From contig CAZZEX010000102.1 of NCBI GenBank assembly GCA_964653285.1, positions 1 to 18,036 of the forward strand: 18,036 nucleotides of DNA, given 5' to 3'. This DNA is from CAZZEX01 sp964653285. Its GTDB lineage: Bacteria; Chloroflexota; Anaerolineae; B4-G1. The position numbers and the translations under genes were made by a program. This document shows, one piece after another, positions 6,576-13,965 of this stretch (positions within the stretch are counted from its first letter, which is position 1; the number at the start of each line of letters is the position of its first letter). The notes under the pieces were generated by a model. The model did not search any database. It was not told the origin of the DNA and saw only the letters and a program-made list of their open reading frames with translations.

Positions 6576-9386
6576 GTGCATCTTGCTTCTGCACAGAAAG
6601 AGACTGCCCGGCGCGAACGCAACCTTCTTCTTATTGCCATCGTCTTCCTCCTCGTCGGCACCCTAACCCTTGCAGTCTGCAATCTGCAATCTGCAGTTTG
6701 CCATCTACAATTTGACATCTATCGTTGGTCATTTGTCATTTGTTCATTTGTCATTTCTTTCGCCATCGTTCACGTCTTCCTGAACCGCTACCTTCCCCAC
6801 CGCGACCCCTTCTTGCTGCCCACGGTGGCGCTATTGATTGGCTGGGGCCTCCTGCTCATCGGACGGCTGGCGATCAACTTTCTCCTGCGGCAAACCATCT
6901 GGCTGCTCATCTCCACGGTCGCGCTCCTGGCCGTCGTCCGGCTGAGCCACGACCTGCGCTGGCTGCGGCGCTTTCGCTACACCTGGCTTTTCGGGGGGCT
7001 GGCACTGCTGGCAGCCACGCTTGTCTTCGGCGTCAACCCCTCTGGCTATGGCCCGCGCCTCTGGTTGGAGGCCTGGTCCGTCTACTTCCAGCCCTCTGAA
7101 TTGCTGAAACTCCTGATGGTCGTCTACCTGGCCTCTTACCTGGCCGAGAGAGGGGAACTGCTCATCTCAGAAGGACGGAGGGTTGGGCGCTGGCGACTCC
7201 CCCCACTGGCCTACGTCGGCCCGCTTCTGGCGATGTTTGGGCTGGCGGTGGTACTCCTGGCCTGGCAGCAGGACCTGGGCGCGGCCATGCTGTTCTTCTT
7301 TACCTTTCTGGCAATGCTCTACCTGGCGACCGGCCAATGGGGATACGTTGCCGCTGGATTGGCCCTCTTCATCATAGCGGGTCTGACTGGCTACCGGTTC
7401 TCTGACCGGGTAGCACTGCGGGTGGATGGCTGGCTCAACCCCTGGCCGGGGGCCGCCGACCGTGCTTTCCAGATCGTGCAATCGCTGCTGGCCTTCGGGG
7501 CCGGGGGGATCTTCGGGCAGGGGCTGGGGTTGGGTAACTCGACCTACATCCCCGCCGTGCACACTGACTTCGCCTTCGCCGCCATCGGGGAGGAGTTTGG
7601 CCTGGCGGGGGCGCTGGTCGTCGTCGCGCTGTACGGGGTGTTAACGTTGCGCGGCTTCCGCATCGCCGCCCGCGCTCCGCGTCCCTTTGAGCGCCTCCTG
7701 GCCGCGGGGTTGACGGCCGGGCTGGTCATCCAGGCATGGGTTATCATGGCTGGAAACGCCAAACTGGCCCCCATCGCTGGCGTCACCCTCCCTTTCGTCT
7801 CCTACGGCGGCAGTTCCCTGCTGACCAGTTTCATCGCCCTCGGCCTTCTCCTCCGCATATCCAGTCCTACGTCCGGGGCCCGAAGTCCGAAGCCCCACGT
7901 CCGAAGCCCCACGTCCGAAGCCCTACGTCTGGAGTCCACAGCCACCCCGTCCCCCTGTCCCCCTGTCCCCTTGTCCCCTTGCCCCCTTGCCCTTCCCTCT
8001 CCCCTTCTCCACCTGGCCTGCGCCCTCTCCCTGGCCCTGGCCCTCTTGGCCGCGACGTGCGGCTACTGGGCCGTCGTGCGCGCCGACTACCTGCGCGCCC
8101 GCGATGACAACCCCCGCCGCTTCCTCTATGAACAACGTATCGTGCGGGGGCGCATCCTGGATCGAGATGGGACCGTGCTGGCCGACGTGGAGACAGCGGG
8201 CGACGGCACCGTCACGCGCCGCTATCCCATCCCCGAGGCTGTGCCGGCCGTCGGCTACGCTAGCCTGCGCTACGGCACAGGGGGAATTGAGGCGACCCTC
8301 GACGCCGAACTGCGGGGGGAGGCTGGCCGCAGCATTTGGCAGGTCGCATGGGAGGAGTTGCTCCATAGGCCGCCCCATGGCCACGACGTGCAGTTGACAC
8401 TCAACGCGGCGCTGCAAATCCAGGCACAGCGGGCACTGGAGGACCACGCCGGGGCCGTGGTTCTGCTTGACGCCACCACTGGCGAGATCCTGGCCCTGGC
8501 CTCAAGTCCCACCTTTGACCCGGAGCACCTGGACGAGCAGTGGGAGAGTCTCAGCGAGACCGCCGTCGCGCCGCTGGTCAACCGCGCCACGCAGGGCCTC
8601 TACCAGCCGGGGGCCGCCCTCCAGACCGTCGTCCTGGCCGAGGCGCTGACCGAGGGCCTGGTTGCCCTCTCCACCCCCACTTCCAACGCCACGGCAACCC
8701 TCGCCGTCAACGGCGCACGGCTGGGCTGCAGCACATCCCCCTCTGAGCCGTACGCGCTGGCCGACGCCTACGCCGCCGCCTGCCCGGCCCCTTTCGCAGA
8801 TCTGGGTGAACGGCTGGGAGCCACTGGTCTCGTCGAGGCGGTGGCAGGCTGGGCACTCACCACTCCACCCTCGCTGGAGGTCCCGACCGAGGCGACCGAC
8901 TGGGACGTAGAAGTGCTCTCGACTACGGCAGCCCTGCGGACCGAGGCCGCCGGTCAGGGGAGGCTGACCATATCACCGCTGCAGATGGCGCTGATAGCGG
9001 GGACGCTCGCCAATGAGGGGAAGATGCCCGTCCCCCGGCTGGTACTTCGCGTCCAGGATGCGGAGGGGGGCTGGCAGAAACGTCCCAGCGCCGCAGAATC
9101 CCGCGCCGTCCTCACGCCAGTCATCGCACGCGAGCTGCTCGGAGCCTGGCAACGCTACGGGGAGGACATCGCCGCGCACTGGGGGGTTGCCATCGCAGGG
9201 GAGGAACAGCCGCCGCACGCCTGGTTCATCGGCGTCGCCCCCGCTGTTAATCCGTTCAATCCGTTCCCAGAATCCGTTTACAGCGTCGCGGTTCTGATTG
9301 AACACGCTACCGCCCCGGAGGTGGCCATCAGCATCGGCACAGCATTGCTGGAGGCTGCTCCGGGTGGAAGAACTGGCCTTCCGTAG
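6576..9386 (+). CDS. RodA/FtsW-type SEDS glycosyltransferase fused to an inactive PBP transpeptidase
   Basis: A 936-residue fusion. Residues about 20-428 form a SEDS polymerase of lipid II: NPSGYGPRLWL, FQPSELLKLLMVVYLASYL, WQQDLGAAM with the probable catalytic D233, PAVHTDFAFAAIGEEFGLAGA (H329-D331) and PFVSYGGSSLL. A proline/serine linker (429-476) and a further transmembrane helix lead to a class B PBP module (about 505-936) starting VRGRILDRDGTVLADVE. All three penicilloyl-serine motifs are gone. SxxK reads A680-A-L-Q683 in LYQPGAALQTVV, SxN reads A735-C-P737, and the KTG position reads A-G-E (874-876) before PPHAWFIGVAP. The scaffold is otherwise intact with no stop or frameshift, so a structural or allosteric role is inferred. 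The start is GTG at 6576 with only a weak, distant AAAGGG. It lies 9 bp after rtcB. Three tracts of short repeats have entered the frame. Confidence 0.92.
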   Translation: MHLASAQKETARRERNLLLIAIVFLLVGTLTLAVCNLQSAVCHLQFDIYRWSFVICSFVISFAIVHVFLNRYLPHRDPFLLPTVALLIGWGLLLIGRLAINFLLRQTIWLLISTVALLAVVRLSHDLRWLRRFRYTWLFGGLALLAATLVFGVNPSGYGPRLWLEAWSVYFQPSELLKLLMVVYLASYLAERGELLISEGRRVGRWRLPPLAYVGPLLAMFGLAVVLLAWQQDLGAAMLFFFTFLAMLYLATGQWGYVAAGLALFIIAGLTGYRFSDRVALRVDGWLNPWPGAADRAFQIVQSLLAFGAGGIFGQGLGLGNSTYIPAVHTDFAFAAIGEEFGLAGALVVVALYGVLTLRGFRIAARAPRPFERLLAAGLTAGLVIQAWVIMAGNAKLAPIAGVTLPFVSYGGSSLLTSFIALGLLLRISSPTSGARSPKPHVRSPTSEALRLESTATPSPCPPVPLSPCPLALPSPLLHLACALSLALALLAATCGYWAVVRADYLRARDDNPRRFLYEQRIVRGRILDRDGTVLADVETAGDGTVTRRYPIPEAVPAVGYASLRYGTGGIEATLDAELRGEAGRSIWQVAWEELLHRPPHGHDVQLTLNAALQIQAQRALEDHAGAVVLLDATTGEILALASSPTFDPEHLDEQWESLSETAVAPLVNRATQGLYQPGAALQTVVLAEALTEGLVALSTPTSNATATLAVNGARLGCSTSPSEPYALADAYAAACPAPFADLGERLGATGLVEAVAGWALTTPPSLEVPTEATDWDVEVLSTTAALRTEAAGQGRLTISPLQMALIAGTLANEGKMPVPRLVLRVQDAEGGWQKRPSAAESRAVLTPVIARELLGAWQRYGEDIAAHWGVAIAGEEQPPHAWFIGVAPAVNPFNPFPESVYSVAVLIEHATAPEVAISIGTALLEAAPGGRTGLP
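6673..6758. repeat. In-frame heptameric repeats (TCTGCAA-like, then TCATTTG)
   Basis: Degenerate copies of TCTGCAA fill 6673-6719, followed by about four copies of TCATTTG at 6728-6758. They lie inside the first membrane region of the SEDS-PBP gene and code for AVCNLQSAVCHLQF and SFVICSFVISF, which stay hydrophobic. The AT-richness and word structure contrast sharply with the GC-rich flanks. Confidence 0.75.
7887..7928. repeat. Three tandem 14-bp repeats in the SEDS-PBP linker
   Basis: CCGAAGCCCCACGT occurs at 7887-7900 and 7901-7914, with a one-base variant at 7915-7928; partial copies flank it from about 7865 to 7940. As 14 is not a multiple of three, each copy is read in a different phase (SPKPHVRSPTSEAL). 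The copies share one length with no spacers, so this is not CRISPR. Confidence 0.85.
7945..8010. repeat. Pyrimidine-rich 8-bp repeat tract in the linker
   Basis: Roughly eight imperfect copies of an octamer like CCCCTGTC, drifting to CCCCTTGC, make a near-pure pyrimidine strand. It encodes a PCPPVPLSPCPLALPSP linker just before the membrane helix of the PBP half. Such a homopyrimidine tract could form unusual structures and is prone to slippage. Confidence 0.75.
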
Positions 9387-9439
9387 CACCTCTCGTTCTG
9401 GATAGATCGCTCTGGATGAGTTGAGATGCTCACCACCGC

Positions 9440-10492
9440 TCAGGCGATGGTCACCTCGTCCGACATGTACACGTCTTGAATGGCGTTGAGCAGTTCGATG
9501 CCCTGATCCATTGGTTTCTGGAAGGCTTTGCGCCCGGAGATGAGACCCATGCCGCCGGCCCGCTTGTTTATGACCGCCGTGCGCACCGCCTGGGCCAGGT
9601 CGTTCTCTCCCGAAGCCCCTCCCGAATTGATCATGCCGACCCGACCCATGTAGCAATTAGCCACCTGGTAACGAACCAAGTCGATGGGATGGTCGCTGGT
9701 CAGTTCGCTGTAGACTTTGGGATGCGTTCTGCCGAACTTGATGGCGGTGTAACCGCCGTTGTTTTGGGCCTGCTTCTGCTTCACGATATCGGTCTCGATG
9801 GTAACGGCCAGGTAGTTGGCCTGCCCGGTCAGGTCGGCGGCGGTGTGGTAATCCACGCCCTCGTGCTTGAAGGCCTCATTGCGCAGATAGGCCCACAGCA
9901 CCGTGACCAGGCCCAGTTCGTGGGCATAAGCAAAGGCTGCGCTCACTTCCTGGATCTGGCGACGCGATTCAAGAGACCCATAGTACACTGTCGCCCCGAC
10001 GGCCACCGCACCCAGATCGAAGGCCTGCTGCACGCCGGCAAACAGCGTCTGGTCGTGCATGTTGGGGTAGGTCAGCAATTCGTTGTGGTTGATCTTGACG
10101 ATGAAGGGAATTTTGTGCACATACTTGCGCGACACTGCCCCCAGCACGCCTAGCGTCGAGGCGACACCGTTGCAGCCCCCCTCAATCGCCAGCCTGACAA
10201 TGTTCTCGGGGTCAAGGTAGATAGGATTGGGCGCAAAGGAGGCTCCGCCCGAGTGCTCAACCCCCTGATCAACAGGAAGGATGGAAAGATAGCCCGTGCC
10301 AGCCAAGCGTCCGGTGTTGAAGACAGTCTGCATGTTACGCAACACAGCAGGGAGACGGTCGGTTTGGGCCATCACCCGATCAACAAAATCAGGCCCGGGC
10401 AGGTGCAGCATCTCCCTGGGAATACCCCTACACTCGTGATTTAGCAGGCTCTCGGCCTCCGCTCCTAACAGGTCTAGAATCTGAGTAGTCAT
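9440..10492 (-). CDS. fbaB: Class I fructose-bisphosphate aldolase, FbaB/DhnA type
   Basis: Schiff-base aldolase cleaving fructose-1,6-bisphosphate to two triose phosphates. It is 350 residues, the length of E. coli FbaB. Visible blocks are YLSILPVDQGVEHSGG, IVKINHNELL, VGATVYYGS, ETDIVKQKQAQNNGGY with K238 as the likely Schiff-base lysine, the phosphate-binding INSGGASGE, and GGMGLISGRKAFQKP. The ATG at 10492 overlaps the TGA of the upstream deaminase gene (ATGA), and GGGAGAAG lies just upstream, so the two are translationally coupled. That neighbour suggests the aldolase may also act on 5-deoxypentulose phosphates from nucleoside salvage; this is inference. It converges on the SEDS-PBP gene with 53 bp between, where no clear terminator is seen. 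Confidence 0.92.
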   Translation of the reverse strand: MTTQILDLLGAEAESLLNHECRGIPREMLHLPGPDFVDRVMAQTDRLPAVLRNMQTVFNTGRLAGTGYLSILPVDQGVEHSGGASFAPNPIYLDPENIVRLAIEGGCNGVASTLGVLGAVSRKYVHKIPFIVKINHNELLTYPNMHDQTLFAGVQQAFDLGAVAVGATVYYGSLESRRQIQEVSAAFAYAHELGLVTVLWAYLRNEAFKHEGVDYHTAADLTGQANYLAVTIETDIVKQKQAQNNGGYTAIKFGRTHPKVYSELTSDHPIDLVRYQVANCYMGRVGMINSGGASGENDLAQAVRTAVINKRAGGMGLISGRKAFQKPMDQGIELLNAIQDVYMSDEVTIA

Positions 10493-12513
10493 ATCTTCTC
10501 CCTATTTATATGATTTTCTTCTTTACCCGACTGCTTTTCCTCAACCGCCAGTTCCATGTATTCCTGCCTCACCAACTCCTGCTCCTGCACCTCGAACAAC
10601 TCCAAGAGTTCGCCGATCAGTTCCGCCTTCCGCTCCGCGTCCTGCTTTGACCACGTCCGGCTCTTGATCTCCAGGAACACGCCCGGCAAATCCGGCTTCA
10701 TCAGCCGATCCAGATTGATGGCGAAGTCCGTCCCACCGTAACGGATGCGATAGCGCCGCCGCTCCTTGTGCACTTCGACCGCGGCCACCGGCTTGAAGTA
10801 CTCCCGGTAGAAGCGCCGGCTGCGCGTCGCTGGCGCATCGAAGCGGGAGCGCGAGAGCAGCACTGACTTGTCGTACTCCCGCTCCTTCGTCTCGCCAATC
10901 AGCGTCAGCCGGTAGACCACGTCCTGCACCTGGCCATCCTCACCCAGTAACTCATCCTCCCGATAACGGATGCGACTGTGATAGGAATCGTCGAACAGGA
11001 AGTAGGTATCGTACTGGCGACGGAGCGACGGCTTGAGGATCAGAATCTCCGACTTGCCCAGCAGGCTCTCGACCGGTGTATCGTCGGTCAAAAGCACCTT
11101 CACCTGAACTTCGAACGTTTTCTCCTGGGCTACCTGACCGATGACCAACAGTTTGCTGAGCACGCTTCCCTCGCGTTGGATGAGGAACGTATCAATCTTG
11201 CGCGCGATACCGGCTGCCTCGGCCATCAATGCCTGCTCGTCCAGCGTGAGCAACTGACGCTGGCGCATCAACCACCGCCCCTGGCACATCACGTCCCTGA
11301 CATCGCTCCCCTTGGTGACGTAGATCAGTTGGGCGTACAGTGCCTCAGAATCGCGCATGAACTTGGGCGTGGTGTGGACGCTGCACAGGTCTACCACGGT
11401 GAGGTCGGCCCGTTTGCCCGGTTCCAGCGAGCCAATGAACTCGTCCATATGTAGCGCCCGTGCCCCGCCGATGGTCGCCAGCGCCAGCGCCTGCCGCGCA
11501 GGGAGGGCCGTGGGATCGGACGTCACGCCCTTGGCTAACAGCGCCGCCAGTCGCATCTCCTCCCACATGTCCAGGTCATTGTTGCTGGCTGGGCCATCGG
11601 TACCAATGCCCACGTTGAGCCCCAGTTCCAGCATATGCGTCACCGGCGCAAAGCCACTGGCCAGTTTGAGGTTGCTGGTGGGATTGTGCGCCACACCGAC
11701 CCCGTGGTGCAGCAGCGTGTGCATCTCCCCCTCATCCAGATGAACACAGTGAGCGGCGGTGACCTTGGCCTCAAAAACGCCCTGCTTCTTCACCCACGGC
11801 ACCATCGGCATCCCATACTCAGCCCGGTGCTCTTCCACCTCCTGCGCGGTTTCAGCGATGTGGATGTGGAGCGGCACGTCGAATTCCAGCGCCAGTTGTG
11901 CGCAGGCTCGCAATAATTCAGCGGTCGTCGTGTAAGGGGTATGGGGCCCTACCGCCGGCGTAATCAGCGGGTGTCCCTTCCAACGCCGGATAAAGTCGCG
12001 GGTGTATTCCAGGCTCTCGTCGTAACTCAGCGCGTCGGGTGTGGGAAATTTGAGCACCGTCTCGGCACAGATGGCGCGCATCCCCGCCTGAGCCGTGGCG
12101 TCGGCCACGGCCTCCTCGTAGTAGTACATATCGGCAAAACAGGTCGTGCCGGAGCGGATCATCTCAGCGCAGGCCAATTGCGTGCCCAGCCAGCAGAAAT
12201 CCGGCCGCACGAACTCCCGCTCTACAGGCATAACGTAGCCCATCAGCCAGACGTCCAGCCGTAAGTCGTCGGCCAACCCCCTGAGCAGCGTCATTGGGGC
12301 ATGAGTATGGGCATTGATCAGACCCGGAATGACAGCACACCCGCTGCAATCCATGACCTCGTGTGCGGTGTACGCGGCTGCAATCTGATCAGCCGGCCCG
12401 ATAGCCTCGATACTTCCATCACGAATGGCAACTGCGCCAGGGTTAAAGAGGTCAAAGTCACCGTTCATCGTGGCGACGCTTCCGCTGGTCAAGATCACGT
12501 CAACCTCAGTCAT
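10489..12513 (-). CDS. MTA/SAH deaminase-type amidohydrolase fused to a CYTH-like domain
   Basis: Residues 1-445 form an amidohydrolase of the 5'-methylthioadenosine/S-adenosylhomocysteine (or 5'-deoxyadenosine) deaminase group. Metal and catalytic residues are visible: H69 and H71 in INAHTHAPMTLLRG, H218 and E221 in LHIHIAETAQE, H255 in VTAAHCVHLDE, and D306 in VGIGTDGPASNND. About 230 further residues follow, not present in ordinary deaminases, that resemble a CYTH triphosphate-tunnel domain: E468-V-Q-V-K472 (near ExExK), QYDTYF, SRIRYRED, LTLIGETKE, VEVHKERRRYRIRY and VFLEIKSR. The tail is highly charged. The ATG at 12513 follows GGAGGAAG with a 7-nt spacing. It overlaps the aldolase gene by 4 bp and diverges from the nucleoside phosphorylase gene. 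The deaminase call is strong; the exact substrate and the CYTH function are unknown. Confidence 0.88.
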   Translation of the reverse strand: MTEVDVILTSGSVATMNGDFDLFNPGAVAIRDGSIEAIGPADQIAAAYTAHEVMDCSGCAVIPGLINAHTHAPMTLLRGLADDLRLDVWLMGYVMPVEREFVRPDFCWLGTQLACAEMIRSGTTCFADMYYYEEAVADATAQAGMRAICAETVLKFPTPDALSYDESLEYTRDFIRRWKGHPLITPAVGPHTPYTTTAELLRACAQLALEFDVPLHIHIAETAQEVEEHRAEYGMPMVPWVKKQGVFEAKVTAAHCVHLDEGEMHTLLHHGVGVAHNPTSNLKLASGFAPVTHMLELGLNVGIGTDGPASNNDLDMWEEMRLAALLAKGVTSDPTALPARQALALATIGGARALHMDEFIGSLEPGKRADLTVVDLCSVHTTPKFMRDSEALYAQLIYVTKGSDVRDVMCQGRWLMRQRQLLTLDEQALMAEAAGIARKIDTFLIQREGSVLSKLLVIGQVAQEKTFEVQVKVLLTDDTPVESLLGKSEILILKPSLRRQYDTYFLFDDSYHSRIRYREDELLGEDGQVQDVVYRLTLIGETKEREYDKSVLLSRSRFDAPATRSRRFYREYFKPVAAVEVHKERRRYRIRYGGTDFAINLDRLMKPDLPGVFLEIKSRTWSKQDAERKAELIGELLELFEVQEQELVRQEYMELAVEEKQSGKEENHINREKI

Positions 12514-12555
12514 AGCCCATCTTCCTCCATTCCTACGATGACTCTAAATTGATTC

Positions 12556-12584
12556 ATTATAGTCCGAATTGCATCTCAGTGCAA
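12556..12584 (-). promoter_or_regulatory. Promoter of the deaminase-aldolase operon
   Basis: On the minus strand TTGCAC (12579-12584), a 17-bp spacer and a perfect TATAAT (12556-12561). The -35 box lies within the palindrome at 12567-12586. Confidence 0.6.
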
Positions 12585-12586
12585 TT
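12567..12586. promoter_or_regulatory. 20-bp palindrome between divergent promoters, candidate operator
   Basis: AATTGCA and TGCAATT form a perfect inverted repeat around a 6-base centre. It covers the whole -35 box of the deaminase promoter and touches the -35 of the nucleoside phosphorylase promoter. A dimeric repressor bound here could control both directions. The regulator is not in the window. Confidence 0.55.
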
Positions 12587-12615
12587 TCCCAATCCTTGCG
12601 GATTTGTGATATAAT
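12586..12615 (+). promoter_or_regulatory. Extended -10 promoter of pdp
   Basis: TTCCCA (12586-12591, 4 of 6), an 18-bp spacer and a perfect TATAAT (12610-12615) preceded by TGA (extended -10). The leader to the ATG at 12652 is about 30 nt and ends with the GAGGTGA ribosome site. Confidence 0.65.
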
Positions 12616-12651
12616 AGAGTATGCAGCAACATCACAAAATTGAGGTGACCC

Positions 12652-13959
12652 ATGCATGCAATAGACGTGATTGCCAAGAAGCGCGACGGCGGCGAACTCT
12701 CGCAGGAGGAGATTGAGTTTTTCATCCAGGGATACACACGGGGCGAAATCCCCGATTACCAGGCCGCTGCCTGGCTGATGGCTGTGTACCTGCACGGTAT
12801 GACCGACCGCGAAACTCACGACCTGACGCTGGCGATGGCCCGCTCAGGTGACATGCTCGACCTGACGGACATCGCCCCTTTCGCGGTGGACAAGCACTCC
12901 ACGGGCGGCGTCGGCGACAAGGTCAGCCTGGTTATAGCGCCGCTGATCGCAGCCTGTGGGATGCCAGTCGCCAAGGTGACCGGGCGAGGGCTGGGCTTCA
13001 GCGGCGGTACGGTGGACAAACTGGAATCCATCCCTGGCTACCGGACCGATCTGAGCGAGGCCGAGTTCAAGGCTCAACTCAAGGAGATTGGCATTGTGCT
13101 GACCGGGCAGACCGCTGAATTGGCCCCGGCCGACCGCAAACTGTACGCCCTGCGCGACATGACGGCCACCGTCGAGTCCATCCCGCTCATCGTCAGTTCG
13201 ATCATGAGCAAGAAACTGGCCGCCGGCGCCGATGCCATTGTGTTGGACGTCAAGACGGGCAACGGCGCATTTATGAAGACGCTGGAGGATGCAGAGACTC
13301 TGGCCGAGGCTATGGTTCGTCTGGGAAGCCAGGCCGGACGCCGCGTGGTCGCGCTCATTTCCGACATGAACCAGCCGCTGGGTTGGGCAGTGGGGAATGC
13401 ACTGGAGGTACGGGAGGCGATCAACACACTGCACGAGGGCGGCCCCGCCGATTTTCGCGAGCACTGTATGGTCATGGCAGCGGAGATACTGATGCTGGGC
13501 GGCAAAGCCAGTGACACCAACGCCGCGCTCACGCTGGCTCTGGAGACTCTGGCCTCTGGGGCGGCCTGGCACAAGTTCAAGGAGTTGGTGGAAGCACAGG
13601 GCGGCGACACGCGCTGCGTTGAAGATCCAGAACGGTTGCCGCAGGCCAGGTTGATCGAGCCCGTGCCCGCGCCGCGCAGCGGCTATCTGGCCGCCGTGAA
13701 CGCCGCCGAGATCGGGATGACCGTGATGGAATTGGGCGGTGGGCGGGAGAAGAAAAGCGACCCGATTGACCACAGCGTCGGGGTGATCGTGCACTACAAG
13801 GTGGGCGACCTGGTACAGAAAGACACGCCGCTGTTTACCATCCACGCCAACGACGAGGCGAAACTGGCGGCCGCGCGCACGCGAGTGCTGGCCGCGCACG
13901 CCTTCAGCGACGCTCCCGTCCAGCGTCCGCCGCTCTTTTACCGGCGGGTCGCGGAGTGA
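12652..13959 (+). CDS. pdp: Pyrimidine-nucleoside phosphorylase
   Basis: Phosphorolyses (deoxy)uridine and thymidine to base plus (deoxy)ribose-1-phosphate. The 435 residues match the NP-II family: helical N-domain AIDVIAKKRDGGELSQEEI, phosphate-binding KHSTGGVGDK (81-90), GRGLGFSGGTVDKLESIPGY, LYALRDMTATVESIPLI, SSIMSKKLAAGADAIVLDVK, and a C-terminal barrel-sandwich region with GVIVHYKVGDLV. K108 (PVAKVTGRG) is the residue typical of pyrimidine-nucleoside phosphorylases; thymidine phosphorylases have Met there, which favours pdp over deoA. An oddity is that the usual HTGGT reads FSGGT (116-120). The ATG at 12652 follows GAGGTGA. It stands alone, divergent from the deaminase-aldolase operon and ending 6 bp from the convergent Clp_N-AAA+ gene. 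Confidence 0.93.
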   Translation: MHAIDVIAKKRDGGELSQEEIEFFIQGYTRGEIPDYQAAAWLMAVYLHGMTDRETHDLTLAMARSGDMLDLTDIAPFAVDKHSTGGVGDKVSLVIAPLIAACGMPVAKVTGRGLGFSGGTVDKLESIPGYRTDLSEAEFKAQLKEIGIVLTGQTAELAPADRKLYALRDMTATVESIPLIVSSIMSKKLAAGADAIVLDVKTGNGAFMKTLEDAETLAEAMVRLGSQAGRRVVALISDMNQPLGWAVGNALEVREAINTLHEGGPADFREHCMVMAAEILMLGGKASDTNAALTLALETLASGAAWHKFKELVEAQGGDTRCVEDPERLPQARLIEPVPAPRSGYLAAVNAAEIGMTVMELGGGREKKSDPIDHSVGVIVHYKVGDLVQKDTPLFTIHANDEAKLAAARTRVLAAHAFSDAPVQRPPLFYRRVAE

Positions 13960-13965
13960 TTTGTC

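Noticed and set aside
7887..7928. CRISPR-like array
   Set aside because: The units are 14 bp, directly tandem with no spacers and within a coding frame.
9387..9439. Bidirectional terminator between the convergent SEDS-PBP and aldolase genes
   Set aside because: Only a 4-bp stem (TGAG-ATG-CTCA) without T-runs could be found.
12844..13899. Long minus-strand open frame inside the nucleoside phosphorylase gene
   Set aside because: Shadow frame of a well-conserved enzyme in GC-rich DNA; no family features of its own.
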